Assembly (NCBI GenBank): GCA_018340375.1
Contig: JAFFJZ010000007.1
Coordinates: 24,960,001-25,024,000, forward strand
DNA from: Gonatopus flavifemur
Lineage: Eukaryota; Arthropoda; Insecta; Hymenoptera; Dryinidae
Direction: 5' to 3'
DNA: 64,000 bases
Shown here: positions 45,834 through 58,400 of the stretch, piece by piece
Layout: every line of letters starts with the position of its first letter
Numbering within the stretch: the stretch's first letter is position 1
Program-made: the position numbers and the translations under genes
The notes under the pieces: generated by a model
What the model saw: only the letters and a program-made list of their open reading frames with translations
The model's database searches: none
What the model was told of the DNA's origin: nothing

Positions 45834-46457
45834 GTTGCAATGAGTGTAATGATCCTTATAATCAACATATTACACATGCGGCAAGCAGAATAATACTTGA
45901 AACAGCTCTAGTGATATTTGGGGCTATAGTAAGAATCATTTGTTTCAAGCATACCGTTTTTTGGGTGTGCTGTACAGGGTTCAGATCCCGAAACACTTGA
46001 TCAATTGGTGGTTGAATAATTCTTCAATCTCCTTGAATTGTTCCTCTCGAATTATTTTACTTGATTTATTTTTGTATATCATCGTATGCACCTCCGTACT
46101 TTCAGGAAAACTCATTTGTTTTCCAGCATGAGGAAACCTCAAGTGATTTGATTTTGAATCCTTATATGCTTCTGCGTCGTCGCAAATACACGTCACAGGC
46201 TCGAAACAAAAAGCGCGGGATTCGTTTTCTTGATAGACAGAGACGTGTTCACGTTTTGCTGTAGTTTGTCCCAAGTCGCGTAGGGTTTATGGTATCGGGG
46301 CGTACTATGACATCATTTAGATGCACTACTTTCGACGCTTGAAGAATAATACTCGGGGATTGAGAATATTAACCACAGTAGGCATTGGGTCATCGACTTG
46401 TCATTGATTAAGTAGTGCCCTAAATTCTTCCAAGAAAAAATTAAGATTCGACTCAAC

Positions 46458-49400
46458 ATGAAGATTCTGTCGACCATCATCTTTCTTGTGCTTTTCACCC
46501 ACATCAAGGTAATTCTTTTCAAATTACTCGCAAAATTGTTTTCATCATAAATAAAATGGAGAATTAAATTTCCAAAGTTTCTACGTATTTGATATCCATT
46601 TTTCAATTAATGTGATTGATATCATCAGAATGAAAATTGTGATTGAAACAAAGTGAAGAATTAGTTTGAGTTTGGTTCCATAATCTCAGGATAATAATAG
46701 AATGTATTTCATGCTTTTTTCCTATTCCTATTTCATGTGAAGTCAGATCAAGAGTTGAATAACCCAGATAATACTTTTGATGATATATTCTAAGAGACTC
46801 TTTAAATTCGTAGGCTCTTAATAGCGATGGGCGATTTGTGACAATATATATATTCTTTATACAAAGTTTATCGAGTTTATATGGAATGTTATAAAATATT
46901 AATACAAACTTGATACAAATTCCATATAAAATATCGATATCGTGGAATATCGGTCATCGCTAACTCTTAACATTCTTTTAGAATGTAATATCATTAATTG
47001 TGTTATCTGGAAGTGCATCTAGTTCAAATTTTTCAGTGATTTGCATGTCCTTCAGAGTGGGCATTATATGTTGATTTGATTTAAAAGCATTCCACATATT
47101 CTACGATTATTATACTACGTACAAAATAATATAAATTAATATTAAAGAGCGTTGATGAAATGTCAAGACAGTGTTACACCATTTTTTTCTTCTTATAATC
47201 TCGATTAAGGTTAAATGAGATTAGGTGAATCGAAGGAAACAGTCGCGATACCGAAAGATGGGATATATGTTGTATTGGGGCAGTGCTTTTTATGAAAGCA
47301 AATACACATACGTATTCTCACATATTGAAGTTGTAAGATGTAAGGTTTCTTTCTGCTTTACATATCACAGGCACGTGCGGTCTTTCATCGTATATGTACC
47401 ATGGTTTAATTCTCTTTTTTCATTCGAGAAATATTTCAGTATACTGTACACATGAAAAATAGTACTGAAATATGTTTTCCGGAACACGAATAAAATTTTC
47501 GTACCGTGTAAAAAATATGAAAAGTCTTTCTACACACCAGGGATTCATTTCATTCCCTGATCATAAAGGAATCATTTTTTCATCACAAATGAGGAATTCT
47601 TTCCCACTTTGAAGAACTTTTTTGCCTTTTGGGTGGTGAATTGTCTTCAAAAGAACTCTATACGGAGAGGAATTTACAGTTAAATTTACTATGGGACTTT
47701 GTAACCGAGGAACACACTGTATTTACGATGAAATTTACCATGACGAGACAATAGAAACATGATCAAATTCACTGTTTTACAGTGAATGCCATTGGAAAGC
47801 CAGTCTGTCCCTCGGGCACAATAATGACATAGTAAATTCAACTGACAATTGCTCTCCGTGTATTCTTTATTTCTCTATTCTCAAAGAAGTCTATTTCCAA
47901 ATATGACTAATCCTAGTTATCTCTATTCTTACAAAGGTTGGATTTTTGAAAATGTTTTTTGTTTTAGAGATTTCCTGATAATGCCACGCATATCCGGACA
48001 AAAAATAGTTATCAGGCTTTCAACGGTCTTTGTCCCAGGAAATCTGGTCAAAAACTGACGAAATTTCTACCTGGGTTTGTCCGGAATTACCAAATTGAAA
48101 TATCCTATCGAAACCTAACAAAATTTTTTCTGCCAGTTTTTGATAGGATATTCCATGTTTAGTGCACTTTCAGAAATATCTGGAAGTTTTTTTCAATTAC
48201 GTACATGAAATCAGTTTCATATACATTCTGCATTAAATTTAATATACGAAAACATGAAAAGACTATAGATTATGCTATAGTTTACATTAAATTTCATGTA
48301 AAATGTGCATGAAACTGAATTCATGTATACGTACTTGAAAAAAACTTTCAGTAAAAACATTAAAATTAATGCAGAAATTTTTAACAGTGTGATTCTGGAC
48401 GAAACCAGATAGAAATTTTGTCAGTTTTTGACCGCATTTCCTGGGACAAAGACCGTTCAAAGTTTGACAACTGTTTTTTGTCCGGATCTGCCTGGCATTT
48501 TCAGCAGGGTTGTGAGAATAGAGATTTGTACGAAAAGAGATATCTGGGATTAGTCATATTTGAGAATAAACATATTTAGGAATAGAGTTATTTGAGGATA
48601 GAGTTTTTGATCTGCCTGAAGCGTTCGCTATGCTGGAAGGGAATTCGCTGCCGACATTCTTTGGAAGGGGGGGGGGGGGATTCGACAATCATCTTTTTAT
48701 AGTAAAGAACATTATCTCATTCAGATTATATTATTGAATAAAATTCAGCCATGAGGAGTACACATTAGGGATGAAATTCAAGAGTAAATTCAGCAAAGTA
48801 CGCGACTATTGAAATGTTGAGAATGATTCTTCGAAAAAAATTAATTAGATTCAATAAGATTAATTTTATTTTTCCCTGGTGAAAATGGAAACTGGAATCA
48901 AGCGAAAACGAAGAGTACGGCGCGAAGCGTACACGGAGAGAAAAGTGACATTATAAATTACTATTTTGCCAGCACGTACGAAACAAATTTGTCACCCGAT
49001 CCCACTTGCATCGTCAAATCCAAATACGTTTGTGCTTCACAGAAGTATGAAAGGAACGCACAACATCCGTTCTTATCTTCTGTAACGGATACATCAACCA
49101 TCCGTTGCAGGCAGATGTTGCGTATTGGAAACAGTAGGTATTGGGGACAGTGACACGTATGTTGTTCTTCCTTGCAATACCGCATTAGAATTTTGTATGT
49201 TTTCAACACTCCTAAATTTGAAATATTTAATGATCGATCCTATCTGTATTTTCGGATGTCATCCTGCTGGAAATGTTGAACGCAGATTCATACAAAATTC
49301 ACTGTAAAAAGTCGAACTGAACGTGGCTGCATCTTACTTGAAAACTTGACTGAAATTCAGTCTTTTCTATTGTGTCGGCATTTGTTTTCGGTGCTTACTT

Positions 49401-52400
49401 TCAGTTGAACCAGGGCTAGTTTTGGCTGCATCTCGAGTTCAGCTAATATTCAGGATAGAAGTAATATAAGTTTTACTTTCCACAGTGTTGATCTCATCTG
49501 GCGTCGTCTAGTTTGCATATCAGTGCTGGAATTCATATATATGAAGCCAGATACTTCAGCTGTCAGAGGTTTTGAAATGGAATTAAATTGGAAGTCTATG
49601 AGTTTTGGTTCAAAATTGGGTTTGGTAGAATAGTGTGAAGAAAAAAGTTGTGCTGCACTCTTTCTTATACGGAAAAAGTGGAATAATAATCCAAAAGTTT
49701 TGAAAAATGGAACTTCTACATTATTTGATGAAATCACATGAACCAGAGTTCGTTTTGAAGAGGAAGCTTTCAAGTTAGATTCTCATTGCCCTGGTTCCAA
49801 AAACTCATTGATTCTCCTCTCTAAAATTTTTAGAGTGAAATTTCACTCTTTAGTTAGCCAAAAGTGAGCATTTCGAAATTTCGAGGGAGATTTCCACTCT
49901 TTTAGAGTGACAATCTGAGGTTTGAGGTTAGTAACTTACAGCCACTCCAATTCTAGAATAAATTTTTCACTCCAAAAGAGTGAAGGTTCACTCGAAGCGA
50001 GTGAAAATCCCGCTTGAAGCGGACTGGCTCACTTCTGAGACTTAGTGGAGTGGAACTACACGTGATTTTTCACTCTTTCGAATTTAGAGAGTCGCAAAAG
50101 CTCATTGAATTTTACACAATATTCTGACCAAATCCCATTCAATGTCATTCCATCATATTCAATGGATTTTTTTAACCAGGGTGAGGTTTTGCCAATCAAA
50201 AACTTTGTTTTCGCGAGAATAACTTCGATAATAATGGGAATTGAGGATAATTCATATTTGAATTTCTTTCACTTGAATACCTTTATGTTAATAAATTATA
50301 TTCCCAAGGAGTATTGTGATTTATTGATTCAACTTTCAATCGAAATCAAGGCCCTACACGGAGAAAATGTGTTGACGAAAGATTATCCAAAGTTGAGTAA
50401 AACGGGGAAGTAGTGACATTCCCACGGAGTTCTAAATCCAGTCAATTTCATTTTACTCGACTACAGATGAGAATTCATTCAGATGTTTTTCAACAGTATT
50501 CAACTTGTGGATATAATGAGGACATTCGAATTTATTTTCACCTGTAGTGGAGTAAAATGAAGTCAATCTGGTTTTAAACTTCGTAGGAATGCCACTATGT
50601 CCCCGTTTTACTCAATTTTGGGTAATTTTTCGCCAACACATTTTCTCCGTGTATATCAGTGTGAACGCCAAATATCTGACAAAACCGAACAGACAATTTT
50701 TTGTCAAGATTTAATCGGTTTTTGTTTCTAGCTTGGTGATTGCTGACAACACCAGACAGGATTTTGACTCGAATCTGATAGGTTCTGTTTGGCTTTGTCT
50801 GGCAGTTCTGTGAGCTTTTAAACTGATGTACAAACCAAGTAATGTCAAACAGAACCTGCCAGATCCAGCTCAAAATGTCCGGTTCCGTCAGACATTTTGA
50901 TTAGGGTCAAAATTTATCCTCCAAATCTGAATCAGTGGAATCTCACTGATTCCGCAGTTATAAGTATACCACTAATTTCAATCAGTTGCATTCTTTTGCA
51001 TAATCAGTGACCACTCCCTGGTGGAATTCACAGTGGAAACAGGGTGTCCCAGAATTCATCATTCGCATTTCTGTGGCATATTCTGCAGGCAAAATGCAAT
51101 AATATTCCGGTTGAAAATAATTTTATTGAGGCTCAGCTTTTGAAATAGGAGCATTTTTAGATTTTTTTAAAAATCCAAATAACTCAAAAGCATTGTGTTC
51201 TACTTACTTGAGTCTGACACCATTGGCTGAGTTGGAAAACGGCGGATCTCTGGAACAAAATTGAACCATCCTATCATTGTTTGTTCCGGAGCTATAGCCA
51301 TTTGAAATTTTCGAACTGCCACACTGTAAAAAAAAAACTGGAAATTTACTGTGCAACTGGACTGGAAATTTCCAGTGCTAGTACTGGAATATGGATATTC
51401 CAGTACATGTACAGAGATTTTGTTGTTACGTTAATGAAAATTTACCAAGCATAACTGAAAATTCAGTCATTGTACTGGAATTTTCAAGTTTGAGATGATG
51501 TACTGAAATTTTGCCATGATTTCGCGAAAATTTTACCGGCTCGTACTACAATTTTATAGTTCTTGTGCACCAGAAAAAAATATCCCCTCAAAAAGGACTT
51601 GAGAAAAAATTTGGAATTTAGAAAGAAAAACCTAATCGTTGGTATACTGGAATTATACAGGTTTTTAACTGCAATTCTCAGGTTTTGTGATGGAATTTTC
51701 CAGTTACTATGCAATTGAATTATACAGATTTTGAACTGCAATTTTCAGGTCGTGTGATGGAATTTTCCAGTTGCTATGCAACGGAATTTAATCACTGTTG
51801 CACTGAAATTTTCCACTTCTATTGGACTTCGTCATTTCTGGCAGGAAAAATTTCAAGTCTTCATATTAAAAATTTCCTGATTGAGATTTTGAATAATGAT
51901 TGTAATTATAGCCAATAAAATTGATATATGAGGTTTTTCCAAGACTTATCCTCTTGTGTATTCTAGATATGAAGCATACACTGTAAAAAGTCCGACTGAA
52001 AGTGGCTGCATCTTACTTGAAAACTTGACTGAAATTCAGTCTTTTCCATTGTGTCGGCATTTGTTTTCGATGCTTACTTTCAGCTGAAATAGGGCTAGTT
52101 TTGGCTGCATCTTGAAATAAGCCGATATTAAGGTTGGAAGTAAGTTTTACTTTTTACTGTGTATGTAGTAACCCAAGCTGACCTTCCAACATGTCGCGCT
52201 AAAGCTCATCGATTAGGTCTTAGGTTTCAGTTGGTAGGCAGGTAGAAAAGTGTAGGTTCAAATCCCGTTAGGTAGACATGAGTTTCTGTCCATCCAAATG
52301 AACGATCAAAAGTTTCTCAATCATCTTGGAACACAAGGATCCTGCAAAATCACTTTGCGTGAGCAATTTTTTTTCAATTTTTATGGATATTTTCAGCATT

Positions 52401-55400
52401 AATTTTCCAGTACATGTCCTGGAAAAGTCCAGTTCGTGTACTGAAAAATTCCAGTACCGAGGCTCAGAAAATTTCCAATTTGATGCTGAAATTCCATAAC
52501 GTTTGCACTGAATTTTTGCAGTACAAATGCGCTAAAATTTTCCGGTAAATGTACAGGTTAATTGCTTCCAGTACATGTACTGGAATTTTCCGGTGAAATT
52601 TTTTTACAGTGCAGCTAATAAGAGTTCAGGAACTTCAAATCATTATAGCTCCAAAACGAATGATGATAGAATAGTTTAATTTTTCTCCCAGAGATTCGCC
52701 GTCTTCCAACTTAGCGAATCGTGCCAAGCTCAAGTATGTAGCACATATTGCTTTTGAATGATTTAGATTTGAAAAAAAATCTCAAAATGCTTGTATCTCA
52801 AAAGCTAAGTTTCCAAAAAAAAATTTTCCAAACGGGAAATTATTGCATTTTAGCTGCAGAATACATATGTGAAAGAGAATAAACATGTCCAAAAATTATT
52901 TTACACCTCGTATGCACTGGTTCGCAGTGGTATACTCATCACCACAATTCAGTGGAATTCCACTGATTCAGATTTAGAGAGTGGGTAATTTTTTGAAATT
53001 TTTCAGGACAAAAGTGTTCTATCGAACATTTTGAAAGTTTGAGTATATATCGACCTATAAGTGAACTACGTTATATAATTTTTGTATACAAAAATATTAA
53101 AATTCAAGCGACTTATGCGCTGCCTTCGAAGGTGTCAAAAAAACAATTCCTCTTTTACAGTTATAATTCCGGTCGCTTGGGTGTCTAAATTAAAAAAAAA
53201 AAAACTAAAAATGACGTTGAACTTGGACTTTTTAAGAAGATCAAAATCTAACAAAAATGGCAGAGTTTTGAAAGGAGGCTTCGTATTTTGTCTGAAAAAT
53301 GGTCGTTTATCCGATGTTAAATTGATAATTATTCAGATAAACACAACAGTCCCGAGCTCCAGGCAGATAAAACGTTTCAAATTTGCGAGCGGTTGCTTTT
53401 TAGCAAGTTGGCATTTGAATAATATTTGGATTGCGGCTGTGAAATTTCAAACAGGATATTCTTGAAGATATAAACTGTTGACAGAGGCAAGCAAAAAAAT
53501 CATTTCTTCCAACGTGTCACACTGGTATAGCCCCCCACGTATCTCTATCGATCTTCCAATTTTTCCGAATTCCCAATTGAAGTAATGAGTCACGTTTCCA
53601 CTTACTCAGAAATTTCGTGGGGGCCTTTTTATGAAAAATTGTATGCTCTTTATTTTTATTCAGATGTGTTTTTATGAAATTTTTGATAGTTCTGTTAATA
53701 TTGACGAAGAAAAACTTTTGCGAACTTCTCAACCTATTTTCCAAATTTTTTGGAGTCGCTGAAGTGCAAAACATTTCTTTGCTGGAACTGCATCAAGAAA
53801 AATAACGTCATCTCGAATTTCGTGGAATCCATTTGTTTACCATGTTTTAGTCGATTCCTTTCCTTCGACGCACAAAAGGGCCAAATTCCAAAAAGTTGGA
53901 AACATTCAGGAGGAGTTCACAAAATTGCTTGCAACGCGACATTGAGGATTTCTCGGGTGATTGATTACGAATCCGATGTCAAAATCTCAAAATTCAAAAT
54001 GGCGGGCAAAAATCCGAACATACAACGTATTTTATTTTAACTTGATACCGAGGAATTTTTTGAGTCACTGATCACGAATCCATTGTCAAAATGTCAACGT
54101 TTTCCTAAATTGCACTTCGTGTGCTTAAATTGCACCATGTACACTCAACACGCTTATCACTCAGAGAAAAATCTGGTTCGCGTAATCAGATGACATAGTT
54201 ATTTTTGGCTCCAATCATTCCATCTAGTTGCGACAACCAGATTCACATGATTTTGCCTTGTTTCCCTAGTCATGATAACCAGATTTCAGGCCACTGCAAC
54301 CATCAGTCAATGACCGTGCAAGGATGGTTGCTGTGACCACGTCGCATTTTTCTCAGTCTATGTACGCCTTCAGATGATTTTGAGTGCAGGGGAATGTATC
54401 AAATCAAACGATAGGACATTTTATGACTCAGATTTACCATTTCATACTTACAGTTTTACGTGCCGTACAAAGGAATATAAGCTCAACGTTTTATCAACAC
54501 AAGAAAACCAACTAAAAATTAGACGAATTCACAAAATTTGCTGTAACTAATGTAAGACACACACCAGCAAATCAAAACTCAGTGACGTGATTGGAATTGA
54601 ATTCAAGTTCATGTTTCACTTGCGTAAAGGATTGTGCACTTTTCCGCTTTATCAATACGCTAGTGATGCGATTTAAGGGGATATCAGCGATCCCCGCTGA
54701 TGCAACCCACCATACAAGCGTACCGACTCCCTGGTGAAAATGAAGCGTATACACAAAACGCGACGGAAGCGCATACGAAGCGAAAAATGTTTCAATTCCC
54801 TCTGCCTGGAGCGTGTGATGCTCGTTTGCTGTAAAGTGATGGAATCATACCTTCCATATACGCTCCATAAGCGTTTGATCCCGTTTTAAACACACTTCAT
54901 GTGACGTAACTGTAGGTTACATCAAGCATGTGCGAATTATATCTGTTCTAAGTTCAAATAATGTTTTTAAGCAGGCAATGCCAAAGGCGGTCTATAGCTT
55001 AGTTGATAAGACCCTCTTACACTACGGTGGAAGTCCCTAGTTCGATTCCCGCAAAGAAGTTTAATTTTTTTTCTTTCGATCGTATATGCTTTGTTTGTTT
55101 CAATTCCCGCTTCACATACTCTTCTTACACCTTTCGTTGAGGCTCCGTATACTTTTCATTAACTTTTCTGTTACTTTCCAGCATACGCTTCATTTACTTT
55201 TCCTTTCTGCTTCTGTTTTCACCAGGGCTGAGTAAACATTCTCTCGGCAAGAATACTGTGAACTGAATCCATGAAGAGGTATGAATTTTTCAGGAATCAA
55301 TCTTCAATCCTTTATCTACTGCTGTACATCGCCCGAATTCTGAATTTCGAAAAACAGTTTGTTTTACTGACTGAGGAAAAAATATGTTTTCGAAATTCAG

Positions 55401-58400
55401 AATTCGGGCGATGTATATGAAGGATTAAAGATTGATTCTTGAAAAATTCATACTTCTTCATGAATTCAATTCAAAGTATTCTTGCCGAGAAAATGTTTAC
55501 TCAGTCGATAAGCTTGTATGGCAGGTTGCATCAGCGGGGACCGCTGATATCCCCTTAAGCAATGGTGCAAATTAGACGCACTTCCCCTACTCTTATTTTG
55601 ATATCAATATTTTTTGGATGTACGTTCGATTTTAAGCAGAAATCTGTCAAAATATGTATAACCAAAAATAATATCTGGGAATGTATTGTGATTAGCGTTA
55701 TATTTAGAAAACGAAATGATTATTTTGTCTCAGGCTAATATCTACACCGTCACGGATCAAGTATATTTCGACATATTGATAGATGATAAGCCAGCAGGAA
55801 GAATCGTTATTGGACTATTTGGTGACATTGCGCCTAAGACGGTGAAAAACTTTTTGACTATTGCTACAACTGGTATAGATGGAAAAACATATGCTGGAAC
55901 AACATTTCATCGAGTCATCAAGAAGTTCATGATTCAAGGTATTCCTTCTCGATTAGAAAAAAGGATTAGAAAAATTTGACATTTTTTTTCTATATAACGT
56001 TTTAACTTCAAATTCCAACTCTGTTTAGAAAGTTGATAGAAACCGATTGAAAACGACAAAAACTACATTCAAATTTTATCTGTTCCTATGCGGTTCGTAA
56101 CCTTCTCAACCGGTTTCTATCTGACGTCGTGAGCAGCAAAGTGATTATTTTGGTAGTAGTTACTATCCTGTCAAAAGTAGCTGATAGGCACAGTTTGAAA
56201 CGGGCAAAAACCGGATTCGAAGTTTGATTATTTCTATGTCGTTTTTGAACATTCCAATTTGTTTCTATCTGGTACTTTCCGCAAGGTAATCCTGATTCCG
56301 TTTCAATCAATACAAGAAATAGAGTATTATTTAATGAAAACTTTCATAATGTGAATTCATAAAGATGATATAACATTTTTCGTACTGAAATTTGGTAAGA
56401 CATGAATTAAATTTCAAGGCGGAGACATTGAAAATGGCGATGGTACTGGATCCCTAAGCATCTATGGTAAATATTTTGATGATGAGACTTTCGAAGTACA
56501 ACATTCGGGACCATTGTTTGTAAGCATGGCTAATGCTGGAAAGAACACAAACGGATGCCAGTTCTTCATTACAACACTTGCTGCACCTTGGTTAGATGGT
56601 CATCATACCATTTTTGGAAAGGTACGTGATGGGAGACGAATTCAAGTTTTTGAATGAATGGAAATAAATTTATAGACGTATCGGCTAAATTTCAACTGTT
56701 TTAACTAAATATCTGAGCACCCACAGGACAGCCGATTTTTTAGCAATATTAGTCAAACTTTTACTGATAAAACTGAAATTTAACTAAAGTTTAGATAACA
56801 TGTAAGCTTTCCATGAGCTTCTCAAACTTGAAATTCGATTGCTTTTGGCTTGTTATTGACAACCTTGTCAAAGTAAGGTTGCTACAACTCTACTGCAAGA
56901 GTTTCGTAAGCTCAATGTGTGTCAATTAGTAACCTTCCGTCAATTTATCACAAGCTTGGTTGACAACATTGCAGCAAGGTTAAATTGCTATCTGGGAGCA
57001 ATTAAAAAATGACTATTTTCACAGCCAATCCATTTTTCCCCCACATCTGCGCAGAAAGCAGCTCTTTGCCGACTGGTTTTTGGAGGAGAAAGTGATAAAT
57101 TCCAGATCAATGTGTCAAACCGACTCTTACCCCTTTGCGTCACAGTGGTACATACACAGAAAAAAATCTATCTTGTATCAAGACAATATTGTTTTCGTTA
57201 TATATGAAACACGGATTGTCTCAGTCCAATGCAATTTGCTTCGAATCAAACACAGGACCCGAAGAGAACATGAAGCTTCTTCAGCGAACGTTCAAATCAG
57301 ATCTGTATAGATCGGATCGAAGGTTCATGAAATCTAACTTTTAGGTTCACAGACGTTTGTGAAAGGTACTAGGAACGTTGAAATGTCCACCTCGAGATAC
57401 TTTCAGGAAACATAGATGGAACGTTCATTGAAGGCTCATCGAAGGTTTGAGGAAGCTTCACAAAAATATCTATACTTGAATTGATTTATAATGATTTACG
57501 TTGATTAATTCATTTATTTTTCATATAAATTGATCAAAATTAATATAAGTATAGATATTTTTGTGAAGCTTCGTCAAACCTTCGATGAACCTTCAGCGAA
57601 CGTTCCATCTATGTTTCTTGAATGTCTTTCGAAGCGGACATTTCAACGTCCGTAGAACCTTTGTCAAACGTTTGTGAATCTAAAAGTTAGCTCTAATGAA
57701 CCTTCGGCCCGATCTATACACATCTGATCTGAACGTTCGCTGAAGCTTCATGTTCTTTTCGGGTGGTTTTTTGGTCGCTAATTACGATTCCGGGGTCAGA
57801 TTTCTGACATTCAAGATTGCAGATACAAAATGGCGGATAAATTTTGCATGATTGGCTAAATTTCGACAAAAATCAGCGTGCACAGGTTTGTGAAGTCGCT
57901 GGTTGTGAATCTGAAGTTGAATTCCTAAAATTTTGAACGTTCAAGATGGCGGATCTAACCCGAAGAGAACATGAAGCTTCAGCGAACGTTCAAATTAGAT
58001 CTTCATAGATCGGGCAAAAGGTTCATGAGAGCTCATTTTTAGATTCACAAACGTTCGACAAAGGTTCAACGAACGTTGAAATGTCCGCCCCGAAATACTT
58101 TCAGGAAACGTAGATGGAACGTTCGGTGGAGGTTCATCGAGGGTTTAATAAAGCTTCACAAAAATATCTATACTTATATTAATTTTCATCAATTTATGTT
58201 CATCATTTAATTGATTATTCATGTGAATTATTAGAAATTAATCTAAGTATAGATATTTTTGTGACGCTTTATCAAACCTTCGATGAACCTTTAACAAACG
58301 TTCCATGTACGTTTCCTGAAGGCATTCGAGGCGGACATTTCAACGTTCGTAGAACCCCAGACAGCACAACGTGCCACTGAAACGTTTATGGAAGGTTTAT

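Larger units (their letters stand above)
45055..45968. repeat. Large hairpin hit by two later elements
   Basis: The arms run from ATGCTTGAATTAAAGCGAGTG and CAGATATCACTACAGCTATTTC at the left to GAAACAGCTCTAGTGATATTT and AAACAAATG.TT... at the right. Inside are ATTACACTCATTGCAAGAATA and its complement. Insertions: 45179-45420 and 45561-45833. Confidence 0.7.
51322..52611. repeat. 1290-bp CACTGTAAAAAAA element with ACTGGAATTTTCCAGT words (third layer)
   Basis: CACTGTAAAAAAAAAACTGG and CCGGTGAAATTTTTTTACAGTG are the ends. CA flanks both sides. The body repeats TACTGGAATTTTCCAGTACA-type words dozens of times in both orientations. Confidence 0.87.
51040..52910. repeat. CAGGGTGTCCCAG element (second layer)
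   Basis: CAGGGTGTCCCAGAATTC at the left. The arm 51060-51315 is inverted at 52620-52870 (TTATTGCATTTTAGCTGCAGAAT, AGCTCCAAAACGAATGATGATAG). The left arm equals the fragment at 3133-3475. Right end about 52910. Confidence 0.72.
50918..52981. repeat. CTCTCTAAATCTGAATCAGTGG element, outermost of a deep nest
   Basis: The right end TCAGTGGAATTCCACTGATTC...GATTTAGAGAG is mirrored by CTCCAAATCTGAATCAGTGG at the left. The words are TCAGTGGAATTCCACTGA. It shares the CTCTCTAAAT terminus with the GAGTGAA elements but not their word. It contains 51040-52910. Confidence 0.75.

Noticed and set aside
45981..46274. 97-codon minus-strand frame, possible gene divergent to cyclophilin
   Set aside because: It starts at TTG, with a stop five codons upstream of it, and has no family match. 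It is non-repetitive and could be a last exon, but I cannot support that.
53082..53465. 127-codon open frame as a gene
   Set aside because: Lysine-rich, no recognised domain, no promoter or splice context, and surrounded by repeats within an intron. Likely chance in AT-rich DNA.
54985..55060. Functional tRNA gene
   Set aside because: Same reasons. Only one or two of five T-stem pairs form.
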